DNA of 64,000 nt from JANQMX01 sp965247175 (GTDB lineage: Bacteria; Pseudomonadota; Alphaproteobacteria; Kiloniellales; DSM-21159), in the NCBI GenBank assembly GCA_965247175.1, contig OZ252006.1, forward strand, positions 4,588,001 through 4,652,000, in the 5' to 3' direction. Under the pieces are notes generated by a model that saw only the letters and a list, made by a program, of their open reading frames with translations, was not told where the DNA came from and ran no database searches. Shown here piece by piece: positions 1 to 8,871 of the stretch (its first letter is position 1; every line of letters starts with the position of its first letter). The position numbers were made by a program, and so were the translations under genes.

Positions 1-1395
1 GCCATTCACGACACCGCAATGGATGTCCTTGAGACGGCCGGTCTGCAAGTGCTCGATCCAGAGTCGCGCCGTATCTTCCGCGAGGGTGGCTTCCAGGTGG
101 ACAACCGTGCCCAGCGGGTGCGCTTCGATCGAGAAGGCCTCATGGAACTGGTTGCCAAGACGCCAAACAGAACCGGGGTGCGCGGTCGCAATCCGGAACG
201 ACGAGTCGAGATCGGCGGCGGCTGTATGGCGGTCACGGCAGTGGGTGGTCCGCCCTTCGTCTCCGACCTGGAGCATGGCCGCCGCGCCGGCAACGAAGCC
301 GACATGCGCAGCTTCATCAAGCTCACGCACATGCTGAACGTGATCGATATCGAGGGCGGCCTTTCGGTGGAGCCTACGGATCTGCCCGCGGAGACGCGAC
401 ATCTTGATTTCTACCTCGCCTGCTGTGAGCTGACCGACAAGCCCTGGAAGCCGCTCAGCGCCGGCCGCCACAAGGCGGAAGATGCGATCGCCATCGCCAA
501 GATCCTATTCCAGGAAGACGAGGAAAGCCTGGCTGCCGACCCGGTTTTCTTCGTCAACACAAACACGAACACGCCGCTGATGATGGACGCCGACATTGCC
601 CAGGGCATCATCGCCTTCGCCCAGATCGGCCAGCCAATCTGCGTCACGCCCTTTGCGCTCTCTGGCGCCATGGCGCCCAGCACCATCGCCGGGGCGCTGG
701 CTGTGCAGAACGCGGAGACCCTGGCCGCCTGTGCTCTGGTGCAGCTGGTCCGGCCGGGCTGTCCCTACATCTACGGCGCTTTCACCAGCAACGTGGACAT
801 GCGCACCGGCAGCCCCGCCTTCGGCACGCCCGAGTACGCCCTGGCGGCGCAGGCCAGCGGCCAACTCGCCCGGCGTTATGACCTTCCCTGGCGCTCCTCC
901 AACACCAATGCGTCCAACGCACCTGACGCCCAGGCGGCTTACGAGACACAGATGTCGCTCTGGGGCGCGATTACCGGCCACGCGGGTGTGCTCAACCAGG
1001 GTGCCGGCTGGTTGGAAGGGGGCCTGGTCGCCTCGTACGAGAAGCTCATCCTCGATGCCGAGATGCTGCAGATGATGAAGGTCTGGTCCCAAGGATTCAC
1101 GGTGGACGAGGCGGCGCTCGGCCTCGATGCCATCCGCGAGGTCGGGCCCGGCGGCCACTTCTTCGGTTCGGCTCACACCTTGGAGCGCTACGAGTCCGCT
1201 TTCTACCAGCCGCTGCTCTCCGATTGGTCGAACTATGAGAACTGGCGCGACGCCGGGGCCAAGGATGCGACCCAGCGCGCCAGCGATTTGTGGAAGGCCA
1301 TGCTCGCCGACTATGAGGCCCCGCCGCTCGACGAAGGTATCCGCGACGGACTTGCAGACTACGCTGCCCGCCGCAAGGACGCACTGGCGGCTTAG
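1..1395 (+). CDS. MttB-family (trimethylamine methyltransferase-like) protein, 5'-truncated by the window
   Basis: The product belongs to the MttB/COG5598 superfamily, which transfers methyl groups from quaternary or tertiary amines, classically to a corrinoid protein. The reading frame is open to the first base of the window. The first codons (AIHDTAMDVL) align with residues about 50 into the full-length paralogue at 13522-15063, so the real start lies upstream and the ATG at 19 is internal. Shared landmarks with the paralogue are GSPAFGTPEY, SNAPDAQAAYE, GAGWLEGGL and GGHFFG. No in-frame amber codon occurs, so this is a non-pyrrolysine member of the glycine-betaine/carnitine type. The tail overlaps the convergent racemase-like gene by 4 bp. 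The family assignment is firm; the substrate is unknown. Confidence 0.9.
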   Translation, partial: AIHDTAMDVLETAGLQVLDPESRRIFREGGFQVDNRAQRVRFDREGLMELVAKTPNRTGVRGRNPERRVEIGGGCMAVTAVGGPPFVSDLEHGRRAGNEADMRSFIKLTHMLNVIDIEGGLSVEPTDLPAETRHLDFYLACCELTDKPWKPLSAGRHKAEDAIAIAKILFQEDEESLAADPVFFVNTNTNTPLMMDADIAQGIIAFAQIGQPICVTPFALSGAMAPSTIAGALAVQNAETLAACALVQLVRPGCPYIYGAFTSNVDMRTGSPAFGTPEYALAAQASGQLARRYDLPWRSSNTNASNAPDAQAAYETQMSLWGAITGHAGVLNQGAGWLEGGLVASYEKLILDAEMLQMMKVWSQGFTVDEAALGLDAIREVGPGGHFFGSAHTLERYESAFYQPLLSDWSNYENWRDAGAKDATQRASDLWKAMLADYEAPPLDEGIRDGLADYAARRKDALAA

Positions 1396-2072
1396 TCTGT
1401 CTCGCTGGCCGCGCGGCGGGCGATAGCGTCGACGTGGATCTTGGCGCAGTCGACGATCTCGAAGCCGTAGTCGTTCCCATCGAAGACCAGGGCCAGGTCC
1501 GTGCCGCCGAGCATGATCGCTTCGGCGCCCTGGTCGTCAACCAAATGTCGGCTGGCCTTGAGGAACACCTCGCGCTGTTCGGGCGTTACCGCACCGGCCG
1601 CCGCCATTGCGGCGTAGGCCTCGTGCACAGCACCGAGTTCGTCGCCCGCCGGCGCCAGGAGCTGGGCAGCGTGGACGCGACCGTAGAGCCCCGTCTCCAT
1701 GGCTATCCGGGTCCCGAGCACACCGACCCGCCGGAGGCCGCGTCGTTCAAGGTTCCATTCGACCTCTTCGATCATGTCGATCACTGGAAGCGGTGAGGTG
1801 CGCTTGAGGTCTTCGATGCAGAAGTGCCCGGCGATCGAAGTGATCACGATGACATCGGCTCCAGCCGACTGGAGGCGCTCCGCCAGACGCCGAAAGATGT
1901 CGGCTTGCGCCGCCGCATCGCCCGCGCCCTGGTTCTTGAGCAGGGTCTGCGCTTCGGCGTGCACCATGGTCAGCTCGAGCGCGAAGCCGCGCTCGGCCGC
2001 CGCGGCGATCAGACCGCGATAGTAGGTGTCTGTGGCGGCCGGACCGATCCCACCGACGAGCCCGATGTGCAT
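1392..2072 (-). CDS. Aspartate/glutamate racemase-fold protein with both catalytic thiols replaced
   Basis: The 226-residue product matches the Asp/Glu/hydantoin racemase fold: N-terminal MHIGLVGGIGP, central VGVLGTR and a C-terminal IHVDAIARRA. These enzymes normally use two facing cysteines (or Thr/Cys in YgeA) for two-base proton exchange. Here the first site reads TSIAGH where the family has C/T-N-T-x-H, and the second reads LGGTD where it has LGCTE, so neither canonical thiol is present. It may therefore not be a racemase. The start at 2072 is chosen because MHIGL is the family N-terminus and an AAGGAGA site lies 8 bases upstream; a longer TTG/ATG extension has no family support. It converges with the MttB-family gene, which suggests a linked substrate pathway. 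Confidence 0.8.
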   Translation of the reverse strand: MHIGLVGGIGPAATDTYYRGLIAAAAERGFALELTMVHAEAQTLLKNQGAGDAAAQADIFRRLAERLQSAGADVIVITSIAGHFCIEDLKRTSPLPVIDMIEEVEWNLERRGLRRVGVLGTRIAMETGLYGRVHAAQLLAPAGDELGAVHEAYAAMAAAGAVTPEQREVFLKASRHLVDDQGAEAIMLGGTDLALVFDGNDYGFEIVDCAKIHVDAIARRAASETD

Positions 2073-2122
2073 GGTCTTTGTCTCCTTCACTTGCTTGCCG
2101 TCGCGGGACACTTCCTGACATG

Positions 2123-2147
2123 GTTAGGTGGCGCAAGCGCCGCTAAC
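2123..2147. promoter_or_regulatory. Near-palindrome upstream of the racemase-like gene
   Basis: The arms GTTAG..GGCGC and GCGCC..CTAAC form a 5+5 bp interrupted inverted repeat with a 2-base centre. It sits about 50 bp upstream of the racemase-like start in the 297-bp gap between that gene and the divergent methyltransferase gene. No T-run follows it, so an operator or leader hairpin is more likely than a terminator. The rest of the 2073-2369 gap shows no gene. Confidence 0.3.
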
Positions 2148-2369
2148 GTAAAGCCTTGCTGCACCGGAGGCGAAGATTCTGAACAGCTCGCTGTGGTTGG
2201 GGCTGATGGAAGCAAACCAACGGTTTCTGATGTATCGGCGGAGCGCGCCTGGGCGAGGACAAGACTACCACGATCGAGAAAAAGCCCGCTTCCCTCTTGG
2301 GGAGAGGTCGGGCACAAATCGCATGTACCATCCCCGCCAGGTGTCGTGCTGCAAGAGGGCCGAGAGACC

Positions 2370-3557
2370 ATGCCGGACAGCAAAGCCCAAGACGTGAATG
2401 CGCCAGAACAGACGGCAGCAAGCAGCCCCGCGCCTGACCGGCCTTTCCGCTTCTACGACAACCGGCAGAAGTACCTGATGTTTGTCACCACCACGGCCGA
2501 GAAGTGGGCGGTGGTGGAGCATATCGAGCCGGAGCTTGATCGCTTAAGGCCGACACCACCCTGCCTGCGCGTCTTCGATGCTGGGGTAGGAGACGGCACT
2601 GTATTGTCCGGCGTGCTGCGCCGCCTGCACGAGCGCTTTCCCACCGTGCCATTTCTGGTGGTTGGGAAAGAGATCTCCCTGGAGGATGTGCGCCTCTCCC
2701 TCGACAACATGCCTGACCGCCTGGTCGAGCATCCCGAGACGGTGCTGGTCTTCACCAATCTCTATTACTACGAGGCGCCGTACCTCGAGCCGGCGAAAGC
2801 GACCGAGAAGGAGCCGGTGCGCCTCGACGTGCGTCTCAGCGGCACGACCTCGAGCGACTTCGAGCGGCAGATCAGGGCGATGCAGGACGATATCGCCGAC
2901 CTCTGGCAGGTGGTCGCCAGCCCCAAGACCGGCAACCCGCGCTACGTCACACCGACGGTGCTGACCGTCAGCCGCCAGGACCGTGCCTTCGTTCTCGACA
3001 GCGTCATGCCGAAGCCGGGGCCGGGCATGGAGTATGACCTCATCCTGGCGGTGCAGCCCTATCGCGCGCGTCTCGCGGCTGAGCGCAAGGTGGACTACGT
3101 GCTTGGACCCATGGCGGAAGCCCTGGCCGAGTGCGGCGTGATGATCGGCGTGCAGGCGACGGGGCAGGATCCGGGCATGGATATCGTGCGCGAGGTCTGG
3201 CCAAGCGAACGACCTTTCCAGACGCCGGGGCCAACCCTGGTGCGCCTCTTGATGGAGCGGCTGGCCAAGACCCAGCCCGAGCGCCGCTACCTGGAGCGTA
3301 CGGGAGCGGGGGAGACCGGGTTGTTCCGCTATCACATGCACACCATGCCCTCGGAGCTTGGTGAGAGCATCGGAACCTCCACCCTGATGGCGGCTTGGAA
3401 TGCCGCGGTCTATGTGGCGCAGATCGATGACGAGCGACTCAACGACGCCATGTCCGACAACGGCTACCTCGCTGCCACCGCGGAGGTCCTGGAACGCTAT
3501 GGCGGGCTCTGGTTCATCGATGAGATCTTCTCGGTGCAGCGCCTGCCCAAGCGGTGA
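2370..3557 (+). CDS. Class I SAM-dependent methyltransferase-like protein
   Basis: The 395-residue protein has a glycine-rich motif VFDAGVGDGTVL at residues 68-79, the SAM-binding motif I of class I (Rossmann) methyltransferases. It is followed by a strand/acidic segment (FLVVGKEIS) consistent with motif II. The C-terminal half (RYHMHTMPSE, FIDEIFSVQR) is not a domain I recognise. The start at 2370 is preferred over an in-frame extension running back to 1824 because an AAGAGGG/GAGAG purine stretch precedes it and the upstream part overlaps the racemase-like gene antisense. It is divergent from that gene. The methyl acceptor is unknown; the surrounding amine and transport genes hint at a small-molecule substrate. 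Confidence 0.72.
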   Translation: MPDSKAQDVNAPEQTAASSPAPDRPFRFYDNRQKYLMFVTTTAEKWAVVEHIEPELDRLRPTPPCLRVFDAGVGDGTVLSGVLRRLHERFPTVPFLVVGKEISLEDVRLSLDNMPDRLVEHPETVLVFTNLYYYEAPYLEPAKATEKEPVRLDVRLSGTTSSDFERQIRAMQDDIADLWQVVASPKTGNPRYVTPTVLTVSRQDRAFVLDSVMPKPGPGMEYDLILAVQPYRARLAAERKVDYVLGPMAEALAECGVMIGVQATGQDPGMDIVREVWPSERPFQTPGPTLVRLLMERLAKTQPERRYLERTGAGETGLFRYHMHTMPSELGESIGTSTLMAAWNAAVYVAQIDDERLNDAMSDNGYLAATAEVLERYGGLWFIDEIFSVQRLPKR

Positions 3558-3652
3558 CACCCGAATTGCTGACCCGACCCGCACGGACGGTTGATTGTGC
3601 TCCGGCCTTCGAGGTGGTCGTGATGGAGCTGCTTGGGGCCTAGCCGACGCTG

Positions 3653-4351
3653 CTAGTTCTCCGTCTTGCCGAGCCAGCGGTAGAGCAGTCCGCCCAACCC
3701 GCCTCCGATCAGCGGTGCCACCCAGAAAAGCCACAGCTGAGCCAGGGCCCAGTCGCCGACGAAGAGCGCTTGGCCTGTCGAGCGCGCCGGGTTGACCGAC
3801 GTATTGGTCACGGGAATGGAGATCAAGTGGATGAGCGTCAGCGCTAGACCGATAGCGAGCGGTGCGAAGCCTGCGGGCGCCCGCGGCTCGGTCACGCCCA
3901 TGATGATGAGCAGGAAGAATAGCGTCAGCAGCACCTCAGCGACGAGCGCAGCACTTATCGAGTAGCCTCCCGGCGAGTTCTCGCCGAAGCCGTTGGCCGC
4001 AAATCCAGTGGCGAGCGTAAAGCCCTCTTGGCCGGAAGCGATCAAGTAGAGAGCCGCCGCCGCGGCAATGGCACCTGCCACCTGCGCCACCCAATAGAGC
4101 GGCAGGTCTTTGGCCGGAAAACGACCACCAGCCCAAAGGCCCAGAGTGACAGCCGGATTGAAGTGGCCGCCTGAGATATGGCCGACGGCATAAGCCATGG
4201 TCACCACCGTCAAGCCGAAAGCGAGCGACACGCCGAGCAGCCCGATGCCGACCTCCGGAAAGGCCGCTGCCAGCACGGCCGAACCGCAACCGCCGAAAAC
4301 CAGCCAGAATGTACCGAGAAACTCTGCGCCCAAGCGCTGCGCCATAGGCAT
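3653..4351 (-). CDS. aqpZ: Aquaporin Z
   Basis: This is a 232-residue MIP-family water channel of the inner membrane. Both NPA boxes are present (NPAV at 65-68, NPAR at 187-190), and the aromatic/arginine selectivity filter is that of a strict water channel: F45, H175, T184, R190. The stretch LTLIHLISIPVTNTSVNPAR is close to E. coli AqpZ. Six hydrophobic segments plus the two half-helices are visible. The start at 4351 gives the family N-terminus (MPMAQRLGAEFLG) and has a GGGGG site 7 bases upstream; an ORF extension to 4417 has no homology support. Transcribed alone, it may help osmotic adjustment alongside the osmolyte-type transporters. Confidence 0.96.
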   Translation of the reverse strand: MPMAQRLGAEFLGTFWLVFGGCGSAVLAAAFPEVGIGLLGVSLAFGLTVVTMAYAVGHISGGHFNPAVTLGLWAGGRFPAKDLPLYWVAQVAGAIAAAAALYLIASGQEGFTLATGFAANGFGENSPGGYSISAALVAEVLLTLFFLLIIMGVTEPRAPAGFAPLAIGLALTLIHLISIPVTNTSVNPARSTGQALFVGDWALAQLWLFWVAPLIGGGLGGLLYRWLGKTEN

Positions 4352-5054
4352 CGCGACCCCCTTTTCTTCCCTAGACCCGAAGCATACCTCGGCGGGTGCC
4401 CCACTTCGCCCCCGCATGTTACCAGCTATGCTAAAGTACTAGTGCCTAGGCCGGTTTGCGCGCGATGGGAAGTGACAGGATTAGGTCAGGAATGAGAAGT
4501 CCCGCCCACCGGCCGGCCCGTAGCAAACCTCTTCTGGGAACAACTGTGCCGCGTGAGCCTAGCTGCATGCGGTAGACGGCCCGACACCAGCGAACTAACG
4601 AAAAACCCTACTAATCACGGGTAATCCGAGCTCTCTTCCAAGGTCCGAAGGAGGGGTCGGTCTTGGAGCGCGTTTCGTCGCAAATCTGAAACTCCGAGGT
4701 GACGTAGACCCCTAAAGTCTGATAGTCTTTTTGCCGATCTGCCGTTCTACGCGGTAGGCGAGCAAAACAAGCCCCAGCAAAAAATGGATCAAGAAGGGGC
4801 GCGATCAGGGATGGTTTTGAGACTGTGGGTATTGGGAGCATAGCGCCGCGAGGCGCCCCATTCCGTCGGATATTTCGTGATGCGCAGATCTTGCGGCGCC
4901 ACAAGCGATTGTGCGCGCTTCGGTCCGCTTTGCCTGCCTACGGACGGTATGGCTGAGCCGCGCAGAACACCCCTTCTCCATTGGGTGGGCCTCTAAGGCC
5001 GAAGGTCTCCTCTGCGTCGCCGGCGCGGAGGTCAACAAAAAAAGGGAGCAAAAC
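4352..5054. other. Intergenic region, no gene seen
   Basis: These 700 bases separate aqpZ from the ABC-transporter operon. Open frames within it are short, lack ribosome sites and have no recognisable protein sequence. It presumably holds divergent promoters for aqpZ and the peptide-type transporter; I see no clear sigma-70 boxes. Confidence 0.5.
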
Positions 5055-6773
5055 ATGGCCAAGAAAATTTACACCGATAGCGCCGGCAATAGGGTTCACC
5101 CCTACGTGCCGGAGATCAGCGATCTGTACCGGCGCGGCAAGGTCAGCCGCCGGGATTTCCTGCACACTGTCACTCTGCTCGGCGTTTCTGCCGGCGCAGC
5201 CTATGCCTTCGCCGACAAGGTGGACGGTATCGAGAGCCTCAATCCCATCCGCCAGGCGCACGCGGCAAAAAAAGGCGGCGTGATGCGTTCATCCATGCGG
5301 GTGCAGGACATGTCGGACCCAGCCGTGTTCGACTGGGTGCCCCGCTCGAACCAGGCCCGCGGCATTGTCGAGTACATGACGCGCACTGGCTCTGATAACA
5401 TCACTCGGCCCTATCTGGCGGAAAGCTGGGAAGCCAATGACGAGCTGACGGAGTGGACCTTCAAGCTTCGCCAGGGTGTCAAATGGTCGAATGGTGACGA
5501 CTTCGGCGCAGACGATGTCGTCCACAACTTCAATCGTTGGCTCGACCCCGCCGTCGGCTCATCGAATATCGGCCTCTTTGCCGCTATGACGACCGATTAC
5601 GACACCGGTCAGAAGAACGACGACGGTTCGCCGGTGATGGGCAAGCGCATGCGCGAGGGCGCGATCGAGAAGGTCGACGACCATACGGTCAAGCTCTACC
5701 TCAACGCTCCGGTGCTCTCCATTCCGGAGAACCTTTACAACTACCCGACCGCCATCGTGCACCGGGACTTTGATGACGCCGGTGGCAATTTGGCCAAGAA
5801 CCCGGTCGGAACCGGCCCCTACGCCTTGGCTGACTATGAGATTGGTAGCCAGTGCCGCCTGGTTCGGCGCACCGATGGCCCGTACTGGGGCAACGAGGTC
5901 TTCCTCGACGAGATCTTCTACATCGACCACGGCGACGACGAGAATACGGCGATCGCCGCCCTCGCCTCGGGGCAGGTAGACCACATCTTCGAGCTCTTCA
6001 TCGACACCATCGATGTCGTCGAGCGTCTGCCCAATGCGGTTCTGCACGAAGCGCCAACGGCGCAGACCGCGGTGTTCCGCATGCGGATGAGCGAGGCGCC
6101 CTTCGACAATCTCCTGGTGCGTCAGGCCGTTGCGGCGACCATGGATCATCAAAAGATCCTTGATCTGGCCTACCGCGGCCGCGGCGTGGCGGCGGAAAAC
6201 CACCATGTGGCGCCGATCCATCCAGAGTACTTCAAGCTGCCGGCGCTTACCCGCGACATCGAGAAGGCCAAGCAGTTGTTGTCGCAGGCTGGCTACCAGG
6301 ATGGCATCAGCATCAATCTCGACGTCAATAACAACGCTGCGTGGGAAGTCTCGGCTGCCCAGGCCTTCAAGGAGCAGGCGGCTGCTGCCGGCATCGACAT
6401 CAAGCTCAACATCATGCCGGGTGCGCAGTACTGGACCTTGTGGGACAAGACGCCTTTCGGCCTCACGAGTTGGACCCACCGTCCGCTCGGTGTGATGGTG
6501 CTGAACCTCGGCTACCGCAGCGGCGTGCCGTGGAACGAGTCGGCTTACAACAGCCCGGCTTTCGATGCGGCGCTCGACAGGGCCAGCGGCATCCTCGACG
6601 TCGAGGAGCGGCGCAAGGCCATGGAGGAGGTCGAGACCATTCTGCAGAACGATGCGATCATCGCGCAGCCTCTGTGGCGTTCGGTCTTTACCGCGACCTC
6701 GAAGCGGGTGCAGGGCTACAAGGCGCACCCGACGCTGTATCATCAGTTCGAGACCGTCTGGCTCGACGGCTAA
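5055..6773 (+). CDS. ABC transporter substrate-binding protein, SBP family 5 (dipeptide type)
   Basis: This 572-residue periplasmic binding protein feeds the two permeases and ATPase that follow. A twin-arginine-like signal (SRRDFL, residues 31-36, followed by a hydrophobic stretch ending before the AHA-K region near 60) suggests export by Tat, common in this subfamily. Family features include YLAESWEANDELTEWTFKLR, FGADDVVHNFNRW and the NPVGTGPYAL segment. The start at 5055 is supported by an AAAGGGAG site 8 bases upstream; a 48-codon extension lacks one. A strong stem-loop at 6787-6816 separates it from the permease genes, a common arrangement for raising binding-protein levels. The substrate could be peptides, amines or opines. 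Confidence 0.93.
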   Translation: MAKKIYTDSAGNRVHPYVPEISDLYRRGKVSRRDFLHTVTLLGVSAGAAYAFADKVDGIESLNPIRQAHAAKKGGVMRSSMRVQDMSDPAVFDWVPRSNQARGIVEYMTRTGSDNITRPYLAESWEANDELTEWTFKLRQGVKWSNGDDFGADDVVHNFNRWLDPAVGSSNIGLFAAMTTDYDTGQKNDDGSPVMGKRMREGAIEKVDDHTVKLYLNAPVLSIPENLYNYPTAIVHRDFDDAGGNLAKNPVGTGPYALADYEIGSQCRLVRRTDGPYWGNEVFLDEIFYIDHGDDENTAIAALASGQVDHIFELFIDTIDVVERLPNAVLHEAPTAQTAVFRMRMSEAPFDNLLVRQAVAATMDHQKILDLAYRGRGVAAENHHVAPIHPEYFKLPALTRDIEKAKQLLSQAGYQDGISINLDVNNNAAWEVSAAQAFKEQAAAAGIDIKLNIMPGAQYWTLWDKTPFGLTSWTHRPLGVMVLNLGYRSGVPWNESAYNSPAFDAALDRASGILDVEERRKAMEEVETILQNDAIIAQPLWRSVFTATSKRVQGYKAHPTLYHQFETVWLDG

Positions 6774-6786
6774 CACCTCAGTACCA

Positions 6787-6816
6787 GGCAGCGGGCACCA
6801 AGGCGTGCCCGCTGCC
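6787..6816 (+). terminator. Strong stem-loop between binding-protein and permease genes
   Basis: A perfect 12-bp inverted repeat (GGCAGCGGGCAC / GTGCCCGCTGCC) encloses a 6-base loop just after the binding-protein stop. No long T-run follows, so it is more likely an attenuating or mRNA-stabilising hairpin than a full terminator. Confidence 0.6.
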
Positions 6817-6914
6817 GACTTTACCCAGCGGAACGGCCGGGCGGGCCGCTTCCGCCAATAACAATAACAAAAGAACACGTAACAAGAGAACGAGAACAGG
6901 GGCGGAGTTAGGCG

Positions 6915-7847
6915 ATGCTGGTTTTCCTCGCGCGGCGCACGGTCCAGATGCTGCTGGTCATGATCGGCGTCTCGATCCTGCTGTTCCTGCTTCTCGAAAT
7001 CGACATCGACAATCTGGCCATCAAGGTCCTTGGTCCGTACTCGCTGCCCGAGGCGCGGGAGCTCTGGCTAACCGAGAACGGCTACCGGGATTCCATTGTT
7101 GTAAGGTACTTCCGCTGGGTTGGCGGAGTGATGGTCGGGGACTTCGGGAACTCGGTGATCTACCGTGTGCCGGTCTCCGAGGTCCTATGGCCGCGGCTTG
7201 GCAACACCGCGATTCTGGGTGGTCTGGTCCTAGCGCTGGTCATTCCGCTCGCGCTGTTCTTCGGCGTTCTCGCCGGTATGCGCGAAGGCGCTCTGCGCGA
7301 CCGCGTCATCTCCGTTTCCTGCATTCTGACGACTTCAGTGCCTGAGTACGCCAGCGCTCCGCTTCTGACGGTGGTCTTCGTCTTTTGGCTCGATCTTCTG
7401 CCCGGCACCAGCAACATGGTTGGTGGTTTCCAATGGCAAGCCATGGTCCTGCCGGTGATGGTGCTGGTGCTCTATGACTTCGGCTACGTGGCGCGGATGA
7501 CTCGCGCTTCCATGGCCGAAGTCATGACGACCCATTACATACGAACAGCGATCTTGAAGGGCCTGCCTTACCGCGTCGTCATTCTCAAGCACGCCCTGCG
7601 CAACGCCCTGATCGCCCCCTTCACGGTCATCATGCTGCAGCTCAACTGGCTGCTTTCCGGCGTCATCATCACGGAGTTCTTCTTTTCCTACAAAGGCTTC
7701 GGTGCTCTGCTGCTGGAGGCATCGTTGAACGGCGACATATTCGTCATCGAAGCCTGCGCCATCATATCAGTGGTGGTGGCCGTCGGTTCGCAGCTCTTGT
7801 CCGACCTGGGCTATGCCGCCCTCAACCCGCGCATTCGCATCCATTGA
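6915..7847 (+). CDS. ABC transporter permease (DppB/OppB type)
   Basis: This 310-residue inner-membrane permease has an N-terminal TM helix (LVFLARRTVQMLLVMIGVS) and about six membrane segments. The EAA loop is near the C-terminus, where ARMTRASMAEVM, AILKGLPYRVVILKHALRNA and the following hydrophobic stretch match the binding-protein-dependent transport signature. The start has GGAG 8 bases upstream. It lies second in the operon 5055-11016 and pairs with the next permease to form the translocation pore. Confidence 0.93.
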   Translation: MLVFLARRTVQMLLVMIGVSILLFLLLEIDIDNLAIKVLGPYSLPEARELWLTENGYRDSIVVRYFRWVGGVMVGDFGNSVIYRVPVSEVLWPRLGNTAILGGLVLALVIPLALFFGVLAGMREGALRDRVISVSCILTTSVPEYASAPLLTVVFVFWLDLLPGTSNMVGGFQWQAMVLPVMVLVLYDFGYVARMTRASMAEVMTTHYIRTAILKGLPYRVVILKHALRNALIAPFTVIMLQLNWLLSGVIITEFFFSYKGFGALLLEASLNGDIFVIEACAIISVVVAVGSQLLSDLGYAALNPRIRIH

Positions 7848-7857
7848 GGGGGCCGTC

Positions 7858-8847
7858 ATGACAGATATCACACTGCAAAAGTCCGAAGCCCGCGAGTCCG
7901 GCCTTCTGCGCATCCTCAAGGGCATCGCTCTCCTGCGCGAAAGCCGCGTCGGGATGGCCGGTGCCATCTTGGTTCTCTTCTGGGTCTTCATGGCCATTTT
8001 TGCGGACCTCTTTCTGGCGCTTGGGTTGGTCTTTCCGCCCAACTCCATTTTCGTGCCTCTTATGGAGCCGCTGTCCGAGTTCATCGCCGAGCCGGGTCAG
8101 AGTTTCGACGGCCTGGGTGGTCCTGTTGAAGAGGTCTGCAGCCTGATCACCAGCGGTGCAAATGAGGGCAAGTACTATTGCGGGACGTTCTGGTTTGGCA
8201 CCGACATGCTGGGGCGGGATCTCTGGAGCCGCCTTATCTTCGGCGCCCAGCGGGTGTTGTTCTACGCGCCGATTGCCACCATCGCCGCCTATGCGGTTGG
8301 CATTCCCATGGGGCTCGCCGCCGGTTACAAGCGCGGCAAGACTGACGACATCCTCTCCTACATCGGCAACGTCATTCTGGCCTTCCCGCCGATGGTGCTC
8401 TTCGTCGTCATCATCTCCGTGCTCGGTTCCTCCGGCCTGAACGTCATCCTGGCCGTCACGCTGGCTTCGGCCCCCGGTGTCATGCGTATTGTCCGCGGCA
8501 TCACCATGGACCTGCGCAACCGCGAGTACGTCTTCGCTGCCGAGACCCGTGGCGAGCCTTTGTGGCGCATCTTGCTGATCGAGATTCTGCCCAACGCACG
8601 GGGGCCTATCATCGTCGATGCCATGCTGCGCATGGGCTACGTGATCATTACCATCGGCGCACTAGGCTTCCTCGGTCTTGGCCTGCCCCCGCCCGACCCC
8701 GACTGGGGCGGTATGATCACCGAGTTCCGGGCCATGATCATCGCCTTCCCCTACATGACGGTGGTCCCCTGTATTGCGCTGTCGTCGTTGGTATTGGGCT
8801 TCAACCTGCTGGCCGATGGCCTGCGCGAAGTCTCACTCAGGGACTGA
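7858..8847 (+). CDS. ABC transporter permease (DppC/OppC type)
   Basis: The 329-residue product is the second pore subunit. It carries the OppC-like N-terminal segment (RESRVGMAGAILVLFW), the motif FGTDMLGRDLWSR and the EAA-loop region AAETRGEPLWRILLIEILPN. A periplasmic insert of roughly 70 residues between the first two TM helices contains two cysteines and is longer than in E. coli DppC. The ATG at 7858 has GAGGGGG just upstream and follows the previous stop by 10 bp, so the two genes are probably translationally coupled. Confidence 0.93.
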   Translation: MTDITLQKSEARESGLLRILKGIALLRESRVGMAGAILVLFWVFMAIFADLFLALGLVFPPNSIFVPLMEPLSEFIAEPGQSFDGLGGPVEEVCSLITSGANEGKYYCGTFWFGTDMLGRDLWSRLIFGAQRVLFYAPIATIAAYAVGIPMGLAAGYKRGKTDDILSYIGNVILAFPPMVLFVVIISVLGSSGLNVILAVTLASAPGVMRIVRGITMDLRNREYVFAAETRGEPLWRILLIEILPNARGPIIVDAMLRMGYVIITIGALGFLGLGLPPPDPDWGGMITEFRAMIIAFPYMTVVPCIALSSLVLGFNLLADGLREVSLRD

Positions 8848-8871
8848 TGGCAAAGGGATTGGGAGGCAGCG

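Noticed and set aside
1824..2369. In-frame upstream extension of the methyltransferase gene
   Set aside because: Overlaps the racemase-like gene antisense and lacks family-like sequence; ATG 2370 is the better start.
2544..3734. 396-codon minus-strand open frame over the methyltransferase gene
   Set aside because: Antisense shadow of a high-GC gene; Arg/His-rich product with no motifs and no ribosome site.
4611..4904. 97-codon minus-strand frame in the aqpZ-SBP gap
   Set aside because: No ribosome site and an Arg/Pro-rich product; not protein-like.
5559..6878. 439-codon minus-strand frame over the binding-protein gene
   Set aside because: Shadow of the SBP gene; composition (Arg, Val, His) is typical of antisense high-GC frames.
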